A stretch of DNA of 64,000 nt from CALZKI01 sp045124055 (GTDB lineage Bacteria > Bacillota > Clostridia > Lachnospirales > Lachnospiraceae), in assembly GCA_045124055.1 (NCBI GenBank), contig JBGVKZ010000051.1, positions 62,001 to 126,000 on the forward strand, read 5' to 3'. The notes under the pieces were generated by a model. The model was not told the DNA's origin and ran no database searches. It worked only from the letters and a program-made list of their open reading frames with translations. Shown here piece after piece: positions 1 through 6,971 of the stretch. The translations under genes and the position numbers were made by a program. Position 1 is the first letter of the stretch, and every line of letters begins with the position of its first letter.

Positions 1-316
1 TGAAGGTAGATTAGAAAAGGGACAGAAAGTTGTCGTTGTTGAAGACTTAATTTCCACAGGCGGAAGCTGTATCGAAGTTGTAAATGTATTAAGAGAAGCT
101 GGAGCAGATGTTCTTGGTGTTGTAAGTATTTTCACATATGGTATGCAGAAAGGTCTTACAAGACTTGCAGAAGCTAATGTGAAAAATGTAAGTTTAACAA
201 ACTTTGATGTCATTGCAGAAGTTGCTGCAGAAGATGGCTACATTGAAAAAGACGACGTTAAGAGATTAATTGCATTCAGAAATAATCCATCAGATGAATC
301 TTGGATAGGAGCATAA
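1..316 (+). CDS. pyrE: Orotate phosphoribosyltransferase, C-terminal part (5' end outside window)
   Basis: The reading frame is open from base 2 and ends with TAA at 314-316. The fragment contains the PRPP-binding loop typical of type I phosphoribosyltransferases (VVVVEDLISTGGS) in its first 25 residues, followed by a GVVSIFTYG strand. The enzyme joins orotate to PRPP to give OMP in pyrimidine synthesis in the cytoplasm. pyrB starts three bases after the stop, so this is the end of a pyrimidine operon. The identity rests on the PRPP motif together with the pyrB-pyrI neighbours; the N-terminus is not visible. Confidence 0.9.
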   Translation, partial: EGRLEKGQKVVVVEDLISTGGSCIEVVNVLREAGADVLGVVSIFTYGMQKGLTRLAEANVKNVSLTNFDVIAEVAAEDGYIEKDDVKRLIAFRNNPSDESWIGA

Positions 317-319
317 TAC

Positions 320-1234
320 ATGAGAAACTTAATTGATATTTTAGACCTTTCAGTTGAAGAATTGGAAGATTTAATTGCAAAAGCAGAAGATATCATAGCA
401 AATCCGAAGGCATATTCTGAAAAATGTCACGGAAAAACAATGGCAACACTTTTTTATGAACCTTCTACCAGAACCAGACTTAGCTTTGAAGCAGCTATGT
501 ACGAGCTTGGCGGAAATGTGTTAGGGTTTTCTGACGCAGTTAGTTCCTCTGCTACAAAAGGAGAAAGTGTTTCCGATACAGTAAAAGTAGTTAGTTGCTA
601 TGCTGACTTAATTGTTATGCGTCACCCAAAAGAAGGTGCACCAATGGTGGCAACTATGGCGGCAGATGTGCCGGTTATTAATGCAGGCGATGGCGGACAC
701 AATCACCCAACACAGACTTTGGCAGATATTTTAACGATTAAAAAGGAAAAAGGACGTCTTGATAACTTTACAATCGGTTTTTGCGGTGATTTAAAATTCG
801 GTAGAACTGTACATTCCTTAATTGAGGCCTTATCCAGATATTCCGGTATCAAAATGGTGCTTATTTCACCAGAAGAATTAAAGCTTCCAAGTTATATCAA
901 GAAAGATGTATTAAAGAAAAAAGGCATTCCATATGAACAGACTACCAGCATTGAAGATGCTATCAGTGACTTAGACATTCTTTATATGACACGTGTTCAG
1001 AAAGAAAGATTTTTCAACGAAGCAGATTATATCCGCTTAAAAGATAAATGTATTCTTACCACAGAAAAAATGGAATTGGCAAAACCTGATTTGTGCGTAA
1101 TGCACCCGCTTCCTAGAGTAAATGAAATTGTAACGGCTATTGATAAGGATCCAAGAGCCTGCTATTTCAAACAGGCGTTATACGGTAAGTATATGAGAAT
1201 GGCACTTATTTTGAAATTGTTGGAGGTGGAGTAA
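320..1234 (+). CDS. pyrB: Aspartate carbamoyltransferase catalytic subunit
   Basis: The 304-residue protein has the usual ATCase catalytic-chain length. It carries the carbamoyl-phosphate signature FYEPSTRTRLSFE near residues 46-58, HPTQ near 135 and a C-terminal HPLPR segment near 257. It condenses carbamoyl phosphate and aspartate to carbamoyl-aspartate. It follows pyrE by three bases and its stop touches the start of pyrI, so the catalytic and regulatory chains are translationally coupled. Presence of pyrI suggests an allosteric holoenzyme of the enteric type. Confidence 0.97.
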   Translation: MRNLIDILDLSVEELEDLIAKAEDIIANPKAYSEKCHGKTMATLFYEPSTRTRLSFEAAMYELGGNVLGFSDAVSSSATKGESVSDTVKVVSCYADLIVMRHPKEGAPMVATMAADVPVINAGDGGHNHPTQTLADILTIKKEKGRLDNFTIGFCGDLKFGRTVHSLIEALSRYSGIKMVLISPEELKLPSYIKKDVLKKKGIPYEQTTSIEDAISDLDILYMTRVQKERFFNEADYIRLKDKCILTTEKMELAKPDLCVMHPLPRVNEIVTAIDKDPRACYFKQALYGKYMRMALILKLLEVE

Positions 1235-1660
1235 ATGAAAATAGATTCCATTAAAGATGGTATTGTAATTGACCACATTAAAGCAGGAAAAAGTTTGGAA
1301 ATTTATCATTTATTAAACCTTGAAAAAGTGGACAGTTCCGTTGCCATTATCAAAAATGTAAATAGTCGTAAAATGGGCAAGAAGGATATTATTAAAATTG
1401 ATTCTAACATAGAAATTGATTTAGATGCACTTGGCTATATTGACCCATTTATCACTATTGATATTATTAAAGACGGTAAGCTGTGTGAGAAAAAACACGT
1501 AGAACTTCCTGATAGAATTACCAACGTAATTCGTTGTAAAAATCCAAGATGTATTACAACCATTGAACAGGAATTACCCCATGTATTTAAGTTGACTGAC
1601 CGCGAAAACAGAGTATATAGATGTTTGTATTGTGAAAGCCGTTCAGACACATCTTACTAA
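1235..1660 (+). CDS. pyrI: Aspartate carbamoyltransferase regulatory subunit
   Basis: The 141-residue protein matches the PyrI chain, slightly shorter than the roughly 150 residues of E. coli. The C-terminal zinc domain has two cysteine pairs, CKNPRC near residue 101-106 and CLYC near 130-133, which in the family bind zinc and contact the catalytic chain. The N-terminal half should bind nucleotide effectors. The start ATG directly follows the pyrB stop, with the SD-like GGAGGTGGAG inside the end of pyrB. It is the last gene of the pyr operon, followed by a terminator. Confidence 0.95.
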   Translation: MKIDSIKDGIVIDHIKAGKSLEIYHLLNLEKVDSSVAIIKNVNSRKMGKKDIIKIDSNIEIDLDALGYIDPFITIDIIKDGKLCEKKHVELPDRITNVIRCKNPRCITTIEQELPHVFKLTDRENRVYRCLYCESRSDTSY

Positions 1661-1691
1661 ATCGATTTAAGTTATTGAAAAAATATGAGAA

Positions 1692-1726
1692 GGGGCATCT
1701 GCAAAATTGCAGATGCTCCATTTTTA
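1692..1726. terminator. Intrinsic terminator between pyrI and the convergent rluA-like gene
   Basis: A hairpin with arms GGGGCATCTGCAA and TTGCAGATGCTCC, closed by a two-base loop in the perfect part, is followed by TTTTTAT on the plus strand. The minus-strand reading also runs into a T-rich stretch, and the stop of the convergent gene lies in the T tract, so it may serve both directions. Confidence 0.85.
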
Positions 1727-2611
1727 TAGGAAATTCATATCTTCGGGAAGAGGTGCCACAAAATGCATTTTTTCCTTGGTTATAGGGTGATGAAATGTTA
1801 AAGAATGAGAGTGAAGGGCTTGTCTGGTTATTTTACGCATATCCGGATTATATAGAAAATCTCCTAAAAGAGCATGACCTATATATTTCATATGCACCCT
1901 GATTTGATGTGTTCTTCCAGTTTCTAACCAGAGTTTTATTTGACTACAATTTAATTTAAGATTTTCCTTTACTACGTGGTAATGCGTTACGGCACGTTCT
2001 CCTGTTTCAAAGTTTACTTCTCTTTCGATGGTAGAACCTTCTTTTCTGCCAATAGGTGCATCAATAATACCATCTTTTTCTTCAAAAATTCCTTCCGCAA
2101 TAGCTACATACTCTCTGTGAATTTCACGATTTCTAACCATCTCGGCCAAAATTCCTGCACTAAAAGGATTTTTGGCCAACATTGTTACGCCGGTAGTATC
2201 TCTATCCAGACGGTTAATGCAACGGAAGATGAAAGGCAGATTTTGCTGGGCGTAATAATATGCTACGGCGTTAGCCAAGGTATTTTCATAGTTATTTAGC
2301 GAAGGGTGAATTGGCATATTGGCTGGTTTATTTAAAATGAGAATATCCTCATCTTCGTATATAATGTTTAAAGGAAGTTCAACCGGTGGAATTTTTTCCG
2401 AGGAAACTTCTTCGGTTAAGGTAAGGGTTAAAATGTCTCCTGCTGATAAAGGGGTGTTGACATAAGCCCAAATTCCATTTAATAAAATGCCTTTTTCCTG
2501 CTTTTTTAATGCAATGATACATTGACGAGAAAAGCCCATAGACTTTAAAAATGAGCCTATGGGTGTATTGGCATATAATTCGGTTATATGATATTCCAAC
2601 GTTCTTGTCAT
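1724..2611 (-). CDS. RluA-family RNA pseudouridine synthase
   Basis: The 295-residue protein has the RluA-family catalytic motif NRLDRDTTG with Asp136 as the expected nucleophile, preceded by LNKPANMPIHPS near residue 93 and followed by GRTHQIRVHM near 232. The first 70 residues resemble an S4-like RNA-binding segment. The family isomerises uridine to pseudouridine in rRNA or tRNA; the target (RluD-, RluC- or YhcT-like) cannot be told from sequence alone. It is a single-gene unit on the minus strand, converging on the pyr operon and divergent from the lactonase gene. Confidence 0.9.
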   Translation of the reverse strand: MTRTLEYHITELYANTPIGSFLKSMGFSRQCIIALKKQEKGILLNGIWAYVNTPLSAGDILTLTLTEEVSSEKIPPVELPLNIIYEDEDILILNKPANMPIHPSLNNYENTLANAVAYYYAQQNLPFIFRCINRLDRDTTGVTMLAKNPFSAGILAEMVRNREIHREYVAIAEGIFEEKDGIIDAPIGRKEGSTIEREVNFETGERAVTHYHVVKENLKLNCSQIKLWLETGRTHQIRVHMKYIGHALLGDFLYNPDMRKITRQALHSHSLTFHHPITKEKMHFVAPLPEDMNFL

Positions 2612-2680
2612 AAAAGGTTATTTCCTTGGTATACTAAATTTGTTTACTTATACTATATAATAGGAATTTGTCAATATCAA

Positions 2681-2711
2681 TTAGAAAAAATGGTTTAACA
2701 ATTTTTTCTAA
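2681..2711. promoter_or_regulatory. Perfect 11-bp inverted repeat upstream of the lactonase gene
   Basis: Arms TTAGAAAAAAT (2681-2691) and ATTTTTTCTAA (2701-2711) are exact reverse complements separated by nine bases. The repeat lies directly upstream of a TATGAT -10-like hexamer at 2712-2717 and 42 bases before the ATG of the lactonase gene. It could be an operator; no -35 with normal spacing is obvious. Confidence 0.4.
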
Positions 2712-2752
2712 TATGATAAAATGAAAACAGTATTAGTGCTGGAGGATTTATC

Positions 2753-3808
2753 ATGGCAAAAAAAGACAAATATGTTGCATACGTTTCCACATACACAATG
2801 GGAAATCCATTTGGTATTAAAATTTATGATGTAGATATGGAAAACGGCAGATTAATTGAGAAAAATCAGGTGGAAATTACCAATTCATCATATATTACCA
2901 TTTCTCACAATTCCAAGTATTTGTATTCTATAACAGATATGGGAGTTGAGAGTTATGAAATTTTACCGGAAGGCGATTTGCAATTTTTAAATGCACATAG
3001 CGTCAATGGTATGCGAGGTTGTTATTTGTCTACGGACTATGAGGACAAGTTCCTGTTTGTAGCTGGATATCACGATGGAAAAGTTACCGTACTTCGCCTT
3101 CTTGAAGACGGAAAAATAGGTGAAATTACAGAAGAAATATATAACAAAGGGTTAGGCTCTCTGGCGGAGAGAAATTTTAGACCACACGTAAACTGTGTAA
3201 AGATGACAAGAGATAATAAGTATTTATGCACAGCAGACTTAGGTACTGACCACACAGATGTATATAGATTGGACCATAAAAATGGTAAATTGAAAAAAGA
3301 AGATGTTATTCGTAGCGAAATTGATTCAGGCCCAAGACATCTAAAATTCTCGAAAGACGGAAAAACATTATATATTGTTCACGAAATGAAGAATTATATC
3401 GATGTATATTCTTATTGGGAAGAAAAGGATAATCCATATTTTGAGAAAATCCAGACAATTTCTACTTTGAATAATTATCATGCATCAGGTACAGCTGCAA
3501 GTGCCTTGAATTTATCTGCAGATTATCAGTATGTGTTAAGTTCAAATGTGGGTGATAACAGTGTTATCATTTACAAAATTGAAGAAGAGACTGGAAAATT
3601 GGAAAAAATCTTATGCCTGCCAATAAGTGGAGATTATCCAAAAGATGTAGCACTTTTCCCAGATAATAAGCACTTGGTTTCTCTGAACCATGAGTCCAAT
3701 TCTATGACGTTTTTTACAACTGATTTAGAAAAAGGTTTAATTATTATGAATGGAAAAGAAATGAAAGTTGACAGACCAAATTGCATTATTTTCCACAAAT
3801 TACAGTAA
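2753..3808 (+). CDS. Lactonase-family seven-bladed beta-propeller protein
   Basis: The 351-residue protein reads as a lactonase-family (Lactonase, 6-phosphogluconolactonase-like) beta-propeller: YVSTYTMG at the start, repeated blade strands, GSGPRHLKFSKDGKTLYIVHE-like segment near 195, a FPDNKHLVSLNHESN segment near 300, and C-terminal IIFH. No signal peptide is seen, so it is probably cytoplasmic. Some members hydrolyse 6-phosphogluconolactone, but many are uncharacterised and no pentose-phosphate gene is nearby, so the substrate is open. The start has a clear GGAGGA six bases upstream. A strong terminator follows. Confidence 0.8.
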   Translation: MAKKDKYVAYVSTYTMGNPFGIKIYDVDMENGRLIEKNQVEITNSSYITISHNSKYLYSITDMGVESYEILPEGDLQFLNAHSVNGMRGCYLSTDYEDKFLFVAGYHDGKVTVLRLLEDGKIGEITEEIYNKGLGSLAERNFRPHVNCVKMTRDNKYLCTADLGTDHTDVYRLDHKNGKLKKEDVIRSEIDSGPRHLKFSKDGKTLYIVHEMKNYIDVYSYWEEKDNPYFEKIQTISTLNNYHASGTAASALNLSADYQYVLSSNVGDNSVIIYKIEEETGKLEKILCLPISGDYPKDVALFPDNKHLVSLNHESNSMTFFTTDLEKGLIIMNGKEMKVDRPNCIIFHKLQ

Positions 3809-3825
3809 AATAGTAAGCGTATCTT

Positions 3826-3867
3826 AAGGAGTGCACTTTTATATCAAGTGTACTCCTTATTTTTTTT
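3826..3867 (+). terminator. Intrinsic terminator after the lactonase gene
   Basis: Perfectly paired 13-bp arms AAGGAGTGCACTT... and AAGTGTACTCCTT (one wobble) with a seven-base loop are followed by ATTTTTTTT. Confidence 0.92.
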
Positions 3868-3875
3868 AGAAAAAG

Positions 3876-3895
3876 TTTAGTAACATATTACTAAA
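3876..3895. promoter_or_regulatory. Candidate operator 1 of the polyamine locus (perfect palindrome)
   Basis: TTTAGTAA-CATA-TTACTAAA is an exact 8-4-8 inverted repeat lying about 25 bases upstream of the predicted -35 box. A related imperfect copy lies at 3971-3990. Both could bind the XRE-cupin protein encoded just downstream; this is inference from symmetry and position. Confidence 0.55.
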
Positions 3896-3919
3896 AATTT
3901 AATTTTATATAAAAATGTA

Positions 3920-3947
3920 TTGTAATGTAGAAAGAAATATGTATAAT
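3920..3947 (+). promoter_or_regulatory. Predicted sigma-A promoter of the polyamine locus
   Basis: TTGTAA (3920-3925), a 16-base spacer and TATAAT (3942-3947) precede the XRE-cupin gene, giving a start site near 3954 and a leader of about 48 bases that contains the second operator-like site. Confidence 0.6.
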
Positions 3948-3970
3948 GAAATTTGTATGTATAAAAAAAG

Positions 3971-3990
3971 TTTAGTATAACAAAACTTAA
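3971..3990. promoter_or_regulatory. Candidate operator 2 of the polyamine locus (imperfect palindrome)
   Basis: TTTAGTATAACAAAACTTAA matches the upstream palindrome at 14 of 20 positions, including the complete left half-site TTTAGTA. It sits between the predicted transcription start and the SD of the regulator gene, a typical repression position. The two site starts are 95 bases apart, close to nine helical turns. Confidence 0.45.
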
Positions 3991-4001
3991 GGAGATGCGT
4001 C

Positions 4002-4535
4002 ATGGATATCGGTAAGAAAATTAAGGAATTGCGATTGCAGAATAATTTGACGCTGGAAGACCTTGCGTCCAGAAGTGAACTGACGAAAGGATTTCTGTCG
4101 CAGATGGAAAGAAATCTAACGAGTCCCAGTATTTCAACATTGGAAGATATATTGGAAGCTCTTGGAACGAATCTATCGGAATTTTTTCATGAAGACGAGG
4201 AAGAACAGATTGTTTTTTCTACCAAGGATTTCTTTGTAGATAAAAAGGAAGAATATCAGATTGAGTGGATTATTCCAAATGCACAGAAAAATGAGATGGA
4301 GCCGATTCTTTTAACCTTAAATCCTCACGGAACCAGCCATGAAATGGTTTCTCATCAAGGAGAAGAATTTGGTTATGTGTTAAAAGGCAATGTGACGTTA
4401 GTTAGAGATAATAAAAAGTATAAGTTAAAGGCAAAAGATACTTTTTATATTAATGGAAAGAAAAGTCATTATTTATATAATCATGGAAATAGTGAGGCCT
4501 TGGTGTTATGGGTTACGACACCACCAATGTTTTAA
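4002..4535 (+). CDS. XRE-family transcriptional regulator with C-terminal cupin domain (PuuR-like)
   Basis: The 177-residue protein has an N-terminal helix-turn-helix of the XRE/Cro type (residues 3-60, with LEDLASRSELTKGFLSQMER) and a C-terminal cupin_2 barrel (about 105-172, with HQGEEFGYVLKGNV and YINGKKSHYLYNHG). Proteins of this layout next to potABCD are usually repressors of polyamine uptake or catabolism that sense the substrate through the cupin. The gene starts the pot locus and is separated from potA by only 11 bases, so it is probably co-transcribed and autoregulated through the palindromes at 3876 and 3971. Confidence 0.88.
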   Translation: MDIGKKIKELRLQNNLTLEDLASRSELTKGFLSQMERNLTSPSISTLEDILEALGTNLSEFFHEDEEEQIVFSTKDFFVDKKEEYQIEWIIPNAQKNEMEPILLTLNPHGTSHEMVSHQGEEFGYVLKGNVTLVRDNKKYKLKAKDTFYINGKKSHYLYNHGNSEALVLWVTTPPMF

Positions 4536-4546
4536 AGGAGTCTTGT

Positions 4547-6127
4547 ATGGAAAAGAAAAAATTAATTGAATTTAGAAATATTGTAAAGAGCTTTGATGGT
4601 CAGATTGTTTTAAAGGGTGTTAATCTGGATATTTATGAAAAAGAGTTTGTTACCTTACTTGGTCCAAGTGGCTGTGGAAAAACTACTTTACTGCGAATAT
4701 TAGGCGGTTTTTTAGATGCAGATGAAGGAAGTGTTATTTTTGATGGCGAAGAAATTAGTAAAAAGCCACCATATGAAAGAGAATTAAATACAGTATTCCA
4801 GAAATATGCCTTATTTCCACATTTGAGTGTATATGAAAATATTGCTTTCGGCTTAAAAATTAAGAAAATGAGTAAAGACGTTATCGACCAGAAGGTAATG
4901 AAAATGTTAAAGCTCATTGGTCTGGAAGGATATGAAAATAAAAATACAACTTTACTTTCCGGCGGACAGCAACAGCGAGTTGCCATAGCAAGAGCTTTGG
5001 TAAATGAACCAAAGGTATTACTGTTAGATGAACCTTTGGCAGCCCTGGATTTGAAACTTCGTAAGGAAATGCAGTACGAATTAAAACGTATTCAGCAGGA
5101 GGTTGGAATTACCTTTATTTTCGTTACACATGACCAGGAAGAAGCCTTAACGATGTCGGATAAAATTGTCGTTATGAAAGGTGGAGAAGTTCAGCAAGTA
5201 GGTACTCCGGAAGAAATTTATAATGACCCTGCGAATAGTTATGTTGCTAATTTTATTGGAGAAAGCAATATTATTTCCGGTGTGATGCTAGAAGATTATA
5301 AAGTACAGTTTGATGATATTGTATTTGATTGTGTGGATTTTGGTTTTAAGAAGAATGAAAAAGTAGATGTTGTAATTCGTCCGGAGGATATTGATATTGT
5401 GGCCGAAAAGGACGGCAAAATGACAGGGGAAGTTTTGAGCGTACTTTTTAAAGGGGTACATTATGAAATTATTGTAGAAACGGTACCGGGAACTATGGTG
5501 ACAGTGAATATGCACGTGATTCGCAATCAGGACGTTACCAGTGAAGACGGCAAGGAAAAAATTAGTGCCAATGACTTCTATGTGGACGTGGAAGATGTGA
5601 AAAAGCTTGATGATAAAGAAATTATTGCTCTTTCCAATGCACAGGCGTGGAATCCGGAAACCGACGAATATACATCGATTGCAAAAATCGAATACGATAT
5701 TTTAGAGGAACTTGGTACCTATCCTGTAACCTTCTATACAGCAGGCGGAACCAGCATTGAAAAGAAGATTTTTGTAGTAAATCAGTCGTTTGTTAAAAAT
5801 GAGAAGGCAAATGAAGCGATTATGGCATTTAATTTCTTTAAAACAGTAGATGAAATTAAAGAATCGCAAGCCTTAGATACAGATATTAAGACTTGGGCAA
5901 ATGCACAGGGCTGGAAACTTAGCGATGAAAATCAAAGCGTGGATATTAGTGTAGATTATGACTTTGACCCGGAAGATGTCAAAGAGGGCGTTTATAAAGT
6001 GACTTTCTGGACAACCGGTCGAGAATTTAAAATTCATACAACGGATTATTCGGAGGTAGGAGCTCAGGTTGGACTTACTTTCTTTCCTGAAGATATTCAT
6101 GTTATGTCAAAGGTGGTATACGAATAA
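4547..6127 (+). CDS. potA: Spermidine/putrescine ABC transporter ATP-binding protein with a repeat insertion in the TOBE region
   Basis: From ATG 4547 (AAAGGAG upstream) the protein is 526 residues; typical PotA is 350-380. The ATPase core is intact: Walker A GPSGCGKTT (39-47), signature LSGGQQQR (137-144), Walker B VLLLDEP (157-163), and H195 in FVTHDQ. A TOBE-type domain begins near 245 and its last strand, IHTTDYSEVGAQVGL with FFPEDIHVM, is at the extreme C-terminus. Between these lie about 170 extra residues with two related Ig-like units sharing the NAQ-x-W and Y-x-VTF-x-T motifs (about 356-411 and 442-499). ATP hydrolysis should power polyamine import with PotB and PotCD. Its stop overlaps the potB start by one base. 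Confidence 0.93.
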   Translation: MEKKKLIEFRNIVKSFDGQIVLKGVNLDIYEKEFVTLLGPSGCGKTTLLRILGGFLDADEGSVIFDGEEISKKPPYERELNTVFQKYALFPHLSVYENIAFGLKIKKMSKDVIDQKVMKMLKLIGLEGYENKNTTLLSGGQQQRVAIARALVNEPKVLLLDEPLAALDLKLRKEMQYELKRIQQEVGITFIFVTHDQEEALTMSDKIVVMKGGEVQQVGTPEEIYNDPANSYVANFIGESNIISGVMLEDYKVQFDDIVFDCVDFGFKKNEKVDVVIRPEDIDIVAEKDGKMTGEVLSVLFKGVHYEIIVETVPGTMVTVNMHVIRNQDVTSEDGKEKISANDFYVDVEDVKKLDDKEIIALSNAQAWNPETDEYTSIAKIEYDILEELGTYPVTFYTAGGTSIEKKIFVVNQSFVKNEKANEAIMAFNFFKTVDEIKESQALDTDIKTWANAQGWKLSDENQSVDISVDYDFDPEDVKEGVYKVTFWTTGREFKIHTTDYSEVGAQVGLTFFPEDIHVMSKVVYE

Positions 6128-6966
6128 TGAAAAAATTTTCACAGTTGGCGATTCCATATATTGTATGGGCAGCGATGATGCTTATTCTGCCAATGGCGTT
6201 AATTGCGTTATATTCTTTTATGCGGCAGGGCAATGAAATTATTTCGTTTTCCTTTACATTGGAACATTATAAAAAGTTTTTTACTGACCCGGATTTTTTA
6301 CTGGTGTTGTGGCGTTCTTTAGTGATTGCGATAAAGACGACATTGATTTGTCTGCTTATCGGATATCCGGCGGCGTATTTTATTTCCCGTTGTTCACAAA
6401 AGGTACAAAATATTTTAGTACTTTGTATTACACTTCCGACCTGGATTAATGCACTGGTTAGAACCTATGCGTGGATAGGTCTTTTAAGCGACGGAGGAAT
6501 TGTACAGACAATTTTAGGATTTTTCGGCTTTCACGATGTGGAAATCTTATACACGGAAACAGCCGTTTTAATCGGTATGGTATATAATTTCCTGCCATTT
6601 ATGATTCTGCAGATTAATACATCTTTATGTAAGATGGATTACTCCTTATTGGAAGCCAGTGCAGACCTGGGAGCAAATGGAGTGCAAACATTTAGAAGGG
6701 TTATTTTCCCTCTGTCATTACCAGGGGTAATTAATGGAATTACTTTGGTGTTTTTGCCGGCGGTTAGTTCCTTCTTCATTCCAAAGCTTTTAGGCGGTGG
6801 TCAATATTTCCTTGTAGGTAACTTGATTGAAAATCAGTTTATTACTGTGGGAGAATGGAATTTCGGAAGTGCTATCTCTATGATTATGGCAATTATTATG
6901 ATGTTGATGATGATGGCAGTAAGAAATATTGAAAAGAGAAATCAGGGTAGGAAGGAGGAAGATTAA
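6127..6966 (+). CDS. potB: Spermidine/putrescine ABC transporter permease
   Basis: The 279-residue protein has about six hydrophobic segments and the EAA-loop of binding-protein-dependent permeases (LLEASADLGANGVQTFRRVIFPLSLPG split over residues 178-205). It pairs with PotC to form the membrane channel. The ATG overlaps the potA stop (ATAATGA), and the PotCD fusion starts five bases after its stop, so all three are one operon. Length is normal for PotB. Confidence 0.94.
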   Translation: MKKFSQLAIPYIVWAAMMLILPMALIALYSFMRQGNEIISFSFTLEHYKKFFTDPDFLLVLWRSLVIAIKTTLICLLIGYPAAYFISRCSQKVQNILVLCITLPTWINALVRTYAWIGLLSDGGIVQTILGFFGFHDVEILYTETAVLIGMVYNFLPFMILQINTSLCKMDYSLLEASADLGANGVQTFRRVIFPLSLPGVINGITLVFLPAVSSFFIPKLLGGGQYFLVGNLIENQFITVGEWNFGSAISMIMAIIMMLMMMAVRNIEKRNQGRKEED

Positions 6967-6971
6967 TCGGT

